The notes beneath the pieces were generated by a model, which was not told where the DNA came from, did no database searches, and was given only the letters and a program-made list of their open reading frames with translations. Of a stretch of 64,000 nucleotides of DNA, positions 1-9,709 are shown in pieces. The stretch's first letter is position 1, and every line of letters starts with the position of its first letter. Source of the DNA: Azolla caroliniana (lineage: Eukaryota > Polypodiophyta); contig JBHGNT010000011.1 in the NCBI GenBank assembly GCA_043228905.1, positions 19,034,001 through 19,098,000 on the forward strand, in the 5' to 3' direction. The position numbers were made by a program, and so were the translations under genes.

Positions 1-1146
1 GTTTCTCAGTGTTGAAGTGTCAAATAATCGCAACAATGGTGTAATTTTGGTATCCACTTGAGTACCTCCCTCTTTTTAGTGTGACACAAAGTGGAATCTC
101 TTAGTGTTGGTTTTTCTCAATCGTCCACTTTGCATGAACTTTGGGATCTTCCATAAATGGTTCTTGTTTGGGTTAATCAAAAGTGACACCATACAAACAA
201 GTGGTAAGTAGATCGTCTTGTAGCTTGGTGCAACCTTATACTTACATCATTGACACTAGTCCTATCCCAGAATAGAGGATTCTTGAGGTATTCCTAGAGG
301 CATCACCCTTACTTGTACTTGGCTTTTTCCATTTATGGAATAGGACTCTACTCTCCCATGGCTGATGTTACTATAGAAACTAACCAATAAAAGGTTGTTC
401 CCTGGTTGTTTGCATGTTCCTTTCAAACATAAGAAAACTACACCTTCCCCAAGTTTACTACAAATCATCAATACCATTGCAAATTGCTAATAATGTATAT
501 AGCCCCTTCCCTTGATAATGCCTTGGAAATGATTGTCTCATATCATCGCATACATTGTTTGTTCTTTACTTATACGACCTTGAGGGTCTTTATCATGCAA
601 CTATAGTTGGACGCTTCTTTCTTAACCAAAGAGTTATGTACTTCAATCTAAACAAAGCTTCAATGCAACTTGGTGAATAATAAAGCACCGAAACTGAATT
701 GCACCTAATGTTATGCCTCAAAGAGATGTAAATCCAATGATGCGATACAAAAGAATTGAAGTTTACAAAATTATCTAGTGCAAAAAATTCAGTTCAGAAA
801 TATACTTCCCCCTCTTTTCTACAAAGAGTTGACTCAATGTTAGTATATGAATCCACCGGTTCCCGTAATTACCAAAACAGAATAGGCAGACTAAGAGAAT
901 ATCACAAAAAAATTGAGCTAACCTATTGAGATGAATTGAAGAAAAAAAACATCACCACAAATCCTCTTTCCTTCCATTATCACATAAATTTCAAAGCGAT
1001 GATAATGGTGATGATGGTCACAACTATGATGGAGAGTTATCCTCTACATTCTTAGAAATTTTGAAAGAGAGAAAGAAGGCGGGTCATCCTGTTAATTAAA
1101 ACAGCTAGAGCACAAAGACTTTAGAAAGAATCCCTTCAACGAAGTG
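1..1146. other. Gene-free stretch downstream of the LisH-CTLH gene
   Basis: AT-rich sequence with only short open frames. A 71-codon minus-strand frame at 262-477 matches no family I know. The 3' untranslated part of the LisH-CTLH gene presumably lies at the right edge. I see no RNA gene or clear repeat here. Confidence 0.4.
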
Positions 1147-4100
1147 CTAAAACATTTGTGCATATTTGTTTACCTCTTCGCCATCTGGATTTGTGCAGGA
1201 CATAACCAGAATCAGTTGCCGTAAGAGCCTCTCCAAAGAAGGATACCTTGGGCGTTTATAATAAGCTGACAGAAGCTTACTCTACGAAATTAATTAGACC
1301 ATTGATTATTTGAATATTATAGCATTATTAATCGATCTTGTTTCACCTAGAATGCTCTGGTTTAAACTGTCTGCAACATTTTGTCGATGATTTATGCTCA
1401 GAAGTTCAAATACAGGTGACATCTCTGGTTCCTCATATGCGAGAAGCATCATGTAATTCTGAACAAGGTTTCAGATGAGAGGATTAATATGCAGAAAACT
1501 GTACGATCAAAAGAAGATCCTTTTACATAGCAGACTATAAACCATGAAAGAAGTTTGAATTTTGTAATCATGTTCAGATGTCACATTTACCCATCTTCAT
1601 TTGTTTCATTGAACATGCTGAAAATGTGTGCACACACATGTAGACATTAAAATAATATTGACCATACAACAAAACTGGGGCTCAGAGAAAGATCTACTTT
1701 TTGTTTTGGGACTGATTACCATGCTCTTTTAAAGATGTGTCCATGTGTCCAAAGATTTTAAGAAAATTTGAAGAACTGCTAATACATATCAGGTAAAGTT
1801 AGAAAAGGCGCTCTCATTTCCCGTATAGACAAAATCATAGGTTTCAAATATGTAATTTATTCAAAGAGAACGTTGGAAAAGGATAAGATAAGACAATGAA
1901 CGTACAAATATTCTCACATTTGGCAAACAAATTTCCAAGATTTTTAGAAATATTTCCATCATCAGAAACAAAAAATTCATTTAAAAACATAGTTCATCAC
2001 ATTATGCAGTGGTGAAAAAGTAGGGCACGACAGTAAAGAGAACAGATAGATTGCTGCATACGCCAATAAGGATACCAAGCTCAACATATCAGAATAGCTT
2101 GGTAATGGCCTCGATTCAAATTTCATTAATGGTGGTGACTCGGTGAGGTTGGGTAAATCAGGCCCCAATGTGTGGATGAATCTTCCCAGATGGACAATTG
2201 TGGAATAACTAAAATTTACTAAAAGCAACAATAATGTAAATAATACTGGGATTCCACCTATGAGGTTGAGGGCCTCCTTACTTGCCTCATGTTTCTTTAT
2301 CTTTTTTTCTGAGATTTCTTTAAGTTTCCACAAAAAATATTTTCTTAGAATTATTCCATCTATTTATTTTTGGTTTTGGTTTTCTTTTTCTCATGTTTTT
2401 TTTTTTCAGTTCCATTGCGTTATTCACAGGCTCAGTTCGATTTTATACTTTCATTTTCATTGTTCTCTTTTACCTTTTACCATCGAATAATAGTTTCTAT
2501 GCATAGATTACATCTACAGAAAACTCTGTGACAAAACGTCAATAGAAGCAGCAAGGAGGATTTTCCAAGCTCAAAAATAAGGAAAATGCTCTTAAACAAT
2601 GTTGAATGAAGAAGCCTTTGAAATGAATACCAAGCTGTGCACTCATAAATTAGCTTGATTTCCAATAAATGTACAGTTTTGATCACTTTTTCAATAACAA
2701 CGAATGCAAAAACAATTCACTCATCTACATCTAAAAAGCACTGTTTGAACATGTAGACATACCATAGTCAGACCATTCTCATGGGGATAGGAATATTCTA
2801 CGTGTCTTTTCCAAAATGCCACATTGATTTAAAATCAATTACGAATATGTTATTGTTTTAGAATACTATATAGGTAGCTTCCGTTTATATGTTGATAAAA
2901 CAGAAAAGAAAATCTTACCATGGGAAAAAGAAACCTATGTTTAATTGCGTCCGTGGCATTCATATGGTGCGGCTGTATCTAAGTTATCTTAACTAAAAAA
3001 GTATCTACAACACATTTTAAAGCATTGGAGTATGAAGCTCTTTGCATATGGTTAAGCATTAAGCTAAAGTTTTCTGCTACAGTTAATACCTCTAGCTTTT
3101 CATTATATTTTCCCATTTTTCCATAGTCTGACAACTTCGTTTGAGCAAATTCCAATGCACCTATACTGTTCACTTACATCTAATTATCACTCTCATCAAA
3201 TGAACTGTGATCAAATATAATAGCCAAAGATACCACTTTTTACCATTTGTTAGCTCGAACTAGCTCCACAAAGTATTGCGCCAAAAGGTCAAAGAGTACA
3301 TCTTTACTACTTTCAAACATATCAGGAGAAATCAGAAGTGAGCATTCAATAGCTTTCAAAGGATCTCCCTCCATGACATGGTTGTAAATTCCTGAGAACA
3401 AGTAAAATCATGCAAAATGATAAGGATTCATTTTAAACATGACTTTTTCAAAAACTTTGGAAACTGAGAATTCATATGTCATTCACATGGTCTGCCCAGT
3501 GTAATGTTGTCGGCAAATAAAACAGAATATAGAAGGAAAAAGTATTGACGTTATCTTTCCAAACTTCCAAAAATTACTTCCTTACAAATTATGTATTCAC
3601 ATAAAGAATGCAAAATGACAAGGATTCATTCATGTGATTTTCCAAAAAACAATACTTCCCTCACATAGTTGATAGGATACAATGTCTTCTCAAGTAAAAG
3701 AGATGCAGAAAAGGAAGAAAAAGATTAACTTCAGATGATTTCATCAAAAATAATGTTTCCATTACATAAAAGAGCAATCAAGGCGAAGAAAAATTTGCTA
3801 ATGAGTCATTCACATGATTTGCCAAAACCAATGCTAACGTTCACATGATTTGTTAAAAACACTGTTTCTTTCCTCCCATAAAAGCAAGTATAGGAAGAAA
3901 TACGTTTCCGTGTGTAAACATCTGCGAAGGTATCGGGACTACATTCCAGCTCTGTGCAGCTAATAAAAGCCTCTGCGGTCTCTGTAAAACAGTTATGCAC
4001 GAGATAATCCAGCAAAATTTTGCGAACATCAATATCCTGTCATTAAACTTCAAGATTAGCATTGATTACAAAGAGAGAGAGAAAGCCTACATAGTTCTAA

Positions 4101-5288
4101 ATCAGGATATAAAGAAGCCGTGTAGCATGATGTAGAGAAGGACGATAGAGAGGAAATTCAGACATGTCCATAATTTCCAGAGGAAACAACTTCGTATATA
4201 TCTGTGAGATATTCAGAAGAAGAGACTGCATACACTTGAAGAAGAACAGGCTTCAAAGATTTCCGTGGCATTCAGAAGAAGAATCTGCAGAAATATAACA
4301 TTTAATCCGTGGCTTTCATGAGCAGAAACTGCAGATATATTTCAACATTACCAAGTTTTGTTTTAAAATTACAATAAGTGTGATATTTTCTCCATAATTT
4401 ATATCTGAATGTAATAACTGCTTCAAAATTCATATCTGAATGTAAAACTTGTGCCAGAATCTACATCTAAGTAAGGATTTGCTTCATCTCATTTGCTCCG
4501 AAAGTTATGTTGAGATGAAGATTTGCTTAGAAATTTACACCTAAATGCAAGATTTCCCTCAAATAGATTAAATTACTGCAAAATTCATGAAAACGCAAGG
4601 TTGTGCTTCAACATTCATATGCAGCAGCGTATCTGGTCCAAATTACATTTCGATGAACTGTTTTATACCAGAATTTATAGTTCAGCTGCAATTATTGCTC
4701 CACATCTTACATTGATATGCAAAATAGTTCGAAATTATAACAAAACACAAGATTAGCTAGATAGTTTCCATATGAATGCAAGATATCCTCAATATTTACG
4801 CCAAAACTTTGCATTCAGATGCAAATATTTGCTCCTAGCTTTGCACCTGAACGAAAGAATTGCTCCAATACTTGCACCGTTTCTCTCTAATTTACTAGGG
4901 AATCTAGATTTACTGCATATATTACATCGAAATGCAAGATTTTCTCGAAGACTTGACATGGAAATGCAAGATTCGGACCTGGAATGTTACATCAAAATGC
5001 AAAATTTCCTCCAAATCTAAAGAACGACAGTCTCCAGAATTTAAACCTAAGCGCTTAATTTGTTCCAATTTTCACGTAGAAACGAAATGTTTGGTCTAAA
5101 GTCTACAATATCGAAACGTAAGGTGGCAAACTAGACCAGGATATCACTTCTCCTTGCGACTATGTGAAAGTTTCATTTATGCGTGATTAAAACAAGAAGG
5201 TGAAAGTTTCATTTATGCGTGATTAGGGATAGTGAGAAGGAAGAAGAGTAAACACCATGTTTGAGGGATCGTTGGGATCATCTTCCAT
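1147..5288 (-). CDS. LisH-CTLH/CRA domain protein (RanBPM/GID-like, no SPRY domain)
   Basis: I assigned six exons, 5' to 3' on the minus strand: 5288-5256, 4036-3904, 3391-3244, 3165-3090, 1458-1347 and 1265-1147. All junctions are GT/AG and the phases close to 206 residues. Residues 12-35 form a LisH dimerisation motif (DIDVRKILLDYLVHNC). Residues ~54-130 form CTLH (RKRIYNHVMEGDPLKAIECS, then EFAQTKLSDYGK). Residues 131-190 form CRA (LLAYEEPEMSPVFELL, then RYPSLERLLRQ). In related proteins (RanBPM, GID8) these domains assemble the CTLH/GID E3 ubiquitin ligase complex; that role here is inferred from the family. Plant RanBPM-type proteins usually carry an N-terminal SPRY domain, but here the ATG lies 11 codons before LisH, so it is a short form. 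The last exon may instead splice at GAG|gtaaac rather than read to the TAG at 1147. Intron 1 is mostly a degenerate tandem array. Confidence 0.8.
1977..2333 (-). other. Open frame with membrane-like segments inside intron 4 of the LisH-CTLH gene
   Basis: A 118-codon frame lies within the intron between 3090 and 1458, on the same strand as the host gene. It has a basic start (KEISEKKIKKHEASKEALNL) and two hydrophobic stretches (IPVLFTLLLLLV and MLSLVSLLAYAAIYLFSLL). No in-frame ATG begins it; the first codon is TTG. It could be a 3' exon of an alternative transcript, a fragment of an inserted gene, or chance. I do not recognise the family. Confidence 0.2.
4370..5125. repeat. Degenerate ~30-bp tandem array in intron 1 of the LisH-CTLH gene
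   Basis: About 20-25 diverged units of roughly 30 bp run through this interval. The approximate consensus is aatttacatctaaatgcaa followed by gatttgctcca. The best-kept neighbours are exactly 30 bp apart, starting at 4396, 4426 and 4456. Later units drift to 29-34 bp and some are interrupted. Two plus-strand open frames here (4523-4756 and 4772-5020) are by-products of the array. Confidence 0.75.
5164..5225. repeat. 26-bp direct duplication beside exon 1 of the LisH-CTLH gene
   Basis: The sequence gtgaaagtttcatttatgcg plus tgatta occurs at 5164-5189 and again at 5200-5225. The copies are identical and 36 bp apart. They sit just inside intron 1, about 30 bp past the exon 1 donor. Confidence 0.85.
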
Positions 5289-6725
5289 AGCTGTGCAGAG
5301 CCAATATTACACGGATGGCGATGAAGAAAACGGTTTCTTGAATATCAGAAATGCAATGAGGTGGGAAAGACTAGATAGAGAGACCGTCATTCATTGAGAA
5401 ACTGCAGATCCCATGGAAGGAATATGGAGTTGAAGAAAAGAAGAAAGAGCCATGGAGATGGAGAATTCACGTTTCAACAGTAGACCAGAGTTATTGACAT
5501 GAAGGTGGTTAACGAAAGAGCTAAACGCTCGATTTTCTAACTCTTGAAAATGCCCCTCGGTTTTCGCTATTTCCTCCACATGCCCTTGCGCAAAACGAGC
5601 GAGAAATTGCATTGCTATTTGAGCTATTGAAACTTTTATGTGTTATGTAGTAGCCTAAAACCCCCAAACCTTACTACCTCTTCTATTTCCCCGAAATGCC
5701 CCTGCAATTCTTCATTATTCCCCACTACATAACCCTTGCAAAACAAGCAATTATATGCGAGGTTCGAGCGTAATTCTATGACTCATTTTCCACCATGTTT
5801 ATTCTACATTATGCCCTATAGTAGATTCAATGTGTGTGTGTTTTCTTTTGCTATTGTTATATTGTATTATAGATTGACAATTTAGCATAGATAATTGCAA
5901 GCAAATAAGAATGACACAATTTCAAGATGGTAATAGAGTTGGTTCTCATTCTCAAGCCACATTACAGAAACTTGGTGAAAACAACCTATTAACCTTTATT
6001 CTCAAAGTAATTATTCTTGTAAAAGAAATTAACGGAAATAATAAAAAAAGGTGTATGCTTGCATCAATCATCCATAGCTGAAAACTACAAAGGTATGGCC
6101 CATGATTGAATACTTGTACCATTGTACAATCCACTAGCCTAGCTACAAGTGTTGTATCCTGCATCATATTCCCAAACATTGCGCCAGAATTTCGTAGCAT
6201 CCATCAACCAAGTTAACTTAGGTTTAATGCTTTAAGCTTGCACAATCTCCCATCATACAAAGGTTCTAATTTGAATATATTGAGCTTCGTCACATTGGTC
6301 GAAAGAGTGTGAGCTCAGTTGTATCAATGCCAATAAGACTATAAAACTTTGCATCATTATACATAGAGTCAAAAACTTTGCATCAACATTCACCATTGAA
6401 CTATGTTAAAGTGACATGGATTGAAACTTTTAAGGTGGCATGCGTAGACTAGAGTCGAAGACTTTTATGAACTCCAAAGGCTTTCCTTATTCACTGAAAA
6501 TGCCCTAAGTTGACCTCATGTCCATGATATGACATGGTGAAGACATTCCTTTTCTTCTCAATTACATATGGGGGAGGAGGGGTAGACTTGAGGCTATTAT
6601 CGAAATAAAAAAAAGCACAGAATTATATTATAATTCCACTCCTCCATCACTAGCTACCCTTTGAATTTGGATCAAGATATACAGGTCAACCCTAATTAGG
6701 GCTTCCTTTTCTTGCTTCCTTGGCG
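5289..6725. promoter_or_regulatory. Divergent intergenic region between the LisH-CTLH and BYPASS1-like genes
   Basis: This 1.4-kb interval must hold the promoters of both flanking genes, which point away from each other. A TATA-like tatattataa lies near 6627, about 100 bp before the BYPASS1-like ATG. I see no other specific site, and the small minus-strand open frames at 5391-5612 and 5952-6200 look like chance. Confidence 0.4.
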
Positions 6726-8153
6726 ATGGCAACCCCTACCTCGAATTCTCTCCTCAACTCCTTCCGCCATAGCTCATCTCGCTTCTCCTTCCGCATCAAT
6801 TCGTTAAGCAACAATACTAACTTCTCCTCATCCATTCCTTCTTCTGCCAACCCTCTTCTGCAGCTCCTCGATTCAAGGCTAACAGATCAACTAAACGATC
6901 TCAACCTCGATCAAGATGAAGAAACAGACGATGAAAAGGAAAAGTGCTCTACTTATCTCTCTGCAAAGTGGCTTGTCAGAGCCATGGATGTTGCAATCTC
7001 TGCAAACTCAAATGTCAAAGCCTTCTTACCGGATCTGCTGCGAGAATTCGTTTCTTCTTCGCCCTCCTATCACTTAAAAGAAAGAATGGAAGACAATGTG
7101 AGGCTTCTTGACGTCTGCAAAGCTCTGCAAATCGCAGTTTCTACCTTGAAAGCTCGTCATAACTTGGCCAGATTAGTATCTCAGATCTTGAACATTTCTG
7201 CTTCATCATCGTCATCCTCTTGTTCTTCTCGGCAATCGCTGAGGAGAGCGAGGCACGCCATAGCCGAGTACAAGAAGCTTTCTTCATCATCATCATCTTC
7301 TTCTTCTTCTACAAAGAAAACGAGGACCAACGATCTGGTGACACGTGGAGCTGTGGTGAAGAAGATGGGGGAGAAGCTCCATCATAGTCAGGTCGTCAAT
7401 GATGGCGATTCCTCTAACTCTAAAGGCAATGGCATGAGCCATGCGGCCATGGGAGCCATGTATGCTTCCCACATTATCACCATCATCATCTCTGGATTCC
7501 TCATATGTGCCCTCGACATCCATGGCATTGACGTTGGCCGACACCCCATGAAAGGCTCATTCTCATCTACCCTCTTATGCATCCCCATCGCCAAGCACTC
7601 CCGTTGGTCCATCGAGCTCTCTGACCTCCAACGCCAAGTTAGAGACCAAGTCGAGCGGCAGAGAACCAACATAAATAGAACACCTTATTTGGAGGAGCTC
7701 GAGAATGTCGATACTCTCCTAGGCTTGTTAGAGATGTCAATCGAGGATGCCATTGCTTGCAAGTGCACTTGTATAGTCCCCGATGCCATCACTGGAGGCT
7801 TGTCCACGACTTTGTCCCATGACACTGCATGCACAACCTCCATTGGCATATTCCCTAGTGACATGCATACATCGACCCCTTGTGCCAATGCTCCCAACGA
7901 CATGCACATCTCCACCTTGGGTGGTGCATGCACACTAAACTCATCTAGTGGCTCGTGCATGACCTCCATTGCCAGATCAACAATCCTACGTTTGGTCACT
8001 GACCTTGCAATATTTGTGGATGCGCTCGACGTTGGCTTATCCCAAATTGAGCAACACATCTCTGAGCTCTACCAAGTATTGATTACCATTAGGATGATGT
8101 TGCTTGAAGTTTCTTACAAGTCAACTCCATTTCCAAGTAGGTTATTTGTCTAG
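6726..8153 (+). CDS. BYPASS1/ROH1-like protein (DUF793/UPF0496-type)
   Basis: An intronless gene of 475 codons. The frame opens at a TTG two codons earlier, but the first ATG is at 6726 and is the likely start. Features that match the family are an N-terminal helical part with KWLVRAMDVAISANSNVKAF, the hallmark helix NVRLLDVCKALQIAVSTLKAR (residues ~125-145), a hydrophobic segment HAAMGAMYASHIITIIISGF (~240-260), and a C-terminal helical repeat ending near QIEQHISELYQVLITIR. BYPASS1 restrains production of a mobile root signal, and ROH1 proteins bind Exo70; which applies here cannot be told. Serine-rich runs encoded by tcatca/tcttct repeats lie at ~155-200. A loop at ~360-415 contains the near-repeat SDMHTST/NDMHIST, which I do not recall from relatives. 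Confidence 0.72.
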   Translation: MATPTSNSLLNSFRHSSSRFSFRINSLSNNTNFSSSIPSSANPLLQLLDSRLTDQLNDLNLDQDEETDDEKEKCSTYLSAKWLVRAMDVAISANSNVKAFLPDLLREFVSSSPSYHLKERMEDNVRLLDVCKALQIAVSTLKARHNLARLVSQILNISASSSSSSCSSRQSLRRARHAIAEYKKLSSSSSSSSSSTKKTRTNDLVTRGAVVKKMGEKLHHSQVVNDGDSSNSKGNGMSHAAMGAMYASHIITIIISGFLICALDIHGIDVGRHPMKGSFSSTLLCIPIAKHSRWSIELSDLQRQVRDQVERQRTNINRTPYLEELENVDTLLGLLEMSIEDAIACKCTCIVPDAITGGLSTTLSHDTACTTSIGIFPSDMHTSTPCANAPNDMHISTLGGACTLNSSSGSCMTSIARSTILRLVTDLAIFVDALDVGLSQIEQHISELYQVLITIRMMLLEVSYKSTPFPSRLFV

Positions 8154-9238
8154 CAAAAGCAAAACTAATCATAGAAGGACAAATATAGTGCATCATATTC
8201 AACTATATTCACAAGATATTATGTTATATCAAGTCTAGCCAATTTATATTAAATGTCTAGTGTATCCATATGGATGTGCATATCATTTCAATTTCCCATC
8301 ACTAATATTAATATTGTGCCCTTAGTTTCTATTGGGAATATAAGAGCAACTCAAATACATGGTTTAACCTATATGAGGAACCCACTATTGTTGGCATTTG
8401 TGTCATCTGAAGACATTTCCTAGGATGTTATAGATTTATCTACTTTTTGCCTCTCATAAGAGTATAGTTTGAAGAATGGAAATTTCTTTTCCTTCAATTA
8501 TTAATGGGTGTCTTCATCCCCAAAAGCTTGACACTATAATGTCTTAAGAGTATAGCTAGAAGATAGAAAACTCTTTTCAGGTTCAATTATTAATGGGTGT
8601 CTTCGTCCCCAAAAAGCTTGACACTACATGGCCATATTTAAGTTGTAACAATGGTAGCAACCAAGAGGGATGTAACGGGAAAAAGTGACATCTTAATAAA
8701 GACAAAAAAGAGAACATTCACACTTCACAAAATGGGCATGTGTGTGTGTGTGTCTGTGTCTGTGAAAGAGAGAGGGGGGGGGACAATTGTGAAGTATCAT
8801 GTGAAAATGATTTGATTCATCCTTAAAAGTGCATTGAAGATTTTCCAAATGACACGACTAATGAGGTGAAAGAACCAAGCAAGAACCAAGGAAGAATATG
8901 CTCATAAGGAGAATATGGAAGGAAGCTAAACTTTTCCATCAAGTTTGTGATCATATGTTTCTAGAAGAACATAGACGTGATGATATGCCAACATAGCTAC
9001 GTGTTTATGATGTTCATGGTCAACAATAAAAAATGTTTAATGGACATGTGTCTCAGCAATATGATGTTGATGATCCTCATTGAAAAGGGTTCAAGGTTAC
9101 CCAATTGAGCATACACATAACCTCACACTTCAGTGAATGTTCATTTACAATGTCAACATCCATCACATACCAATTAGGACGATCATTTTGGTGTAAAAAT
9201 ACAACTTTCTAGAAGAATGCTTTTACTTTAGCTATATA
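8154..9238. other. Gene-free stretch with an 88-bp tandem duplication and a GT microsatellite
   Basis: Two tandem units, about 8458-8540 and 8545-8630, both contain agagtatag near their left end and ttaatgggtgtcttc followed by cttgacacta near their right end. They differ by scattered substitutions. A short (gt)n run near 8740 is followed by a run of G at 8774-8782. No coding region is evident. Confidence 0.6.
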
Positions 9239-9250
9239 TAGATAGTACTA

Positions 9251-9697
9251 ACAATCAACAACGGTTCGGTTTACCCAACTGAACCGTGAAAGCGCGGCTT
9301 AACGGGTTCAACGGTTTGGTTCGGTTTTAACGGTCATAAACAGTGGTTTAACGGTTTTTTATTTTTTATTTTTTATTAAAATTTTTTTTAAATTGTTTTT
9401 AACCAATCTTTTCATTTTTAGACCTCATTCTCACATTTTAGGAACATCTTAAAAAGTTAAAAAATTAAAAATAATGAAATATTATAAATTTTGAATTTTG
9501 ACCTATGTTGAAAACCGAAACCGAACCACGAAACCCCGGTTTTTACGGTTTAACGGTTTGAAATTTGTTTACCAGTTCAATTTAACGGTTTCGTGGTTCA
9601 GTTCGGTTCGGCTCAGGTTTCAAATAATTGAAACAGTTCGGTTCCAAACCGAACTAGTTTAGACCCTCTCGAACCAAACCAAACCGTTGCCAATTGG
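9251..9697. mobile_element. Non-autonomous TIR element (MITE-like), copy 1
   Basis: The ends are inverted repeats: the left end reads acaatcaacaacggttcgg and the inverted right end reads ccaattggcaacggtttgg. Further runs of ggttcggttt type follow, and an AT-rich core contains no open frame. The direct repeat tagatagtacta flanks it at 9239-9250 and 9698-9709. At 12 bp this is longer than usual, so the true target duplication may be 8-10 bp of it. The core is clearly similar, in reverse orientation, to 44548-44983. The superfamily is not certain; 9-bp duplications would suit Mutator-like elements. Confidence 0.75.
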
Positions 9698-9709
9698 TAG
9701 ATAGTACTA

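Noticed and set aside
262-477. 71-codon minus-strand frame at the left edge
   Set aside because: Composition is protein-like but I could not match it to any family or extend it by splicing, so it is left unannotated.
4370-5125. ~30-bp repeats as a possible repeat-spacer array
   Set aside because: Units are contiguous and diverged, with no spacer structure, within an intron of a plant gene.
7293-8059. Three minus-strand frames of 83-124 codons
   Set aside because: They are antisense shadows of the BYPASS1/ROH1-like coding region.
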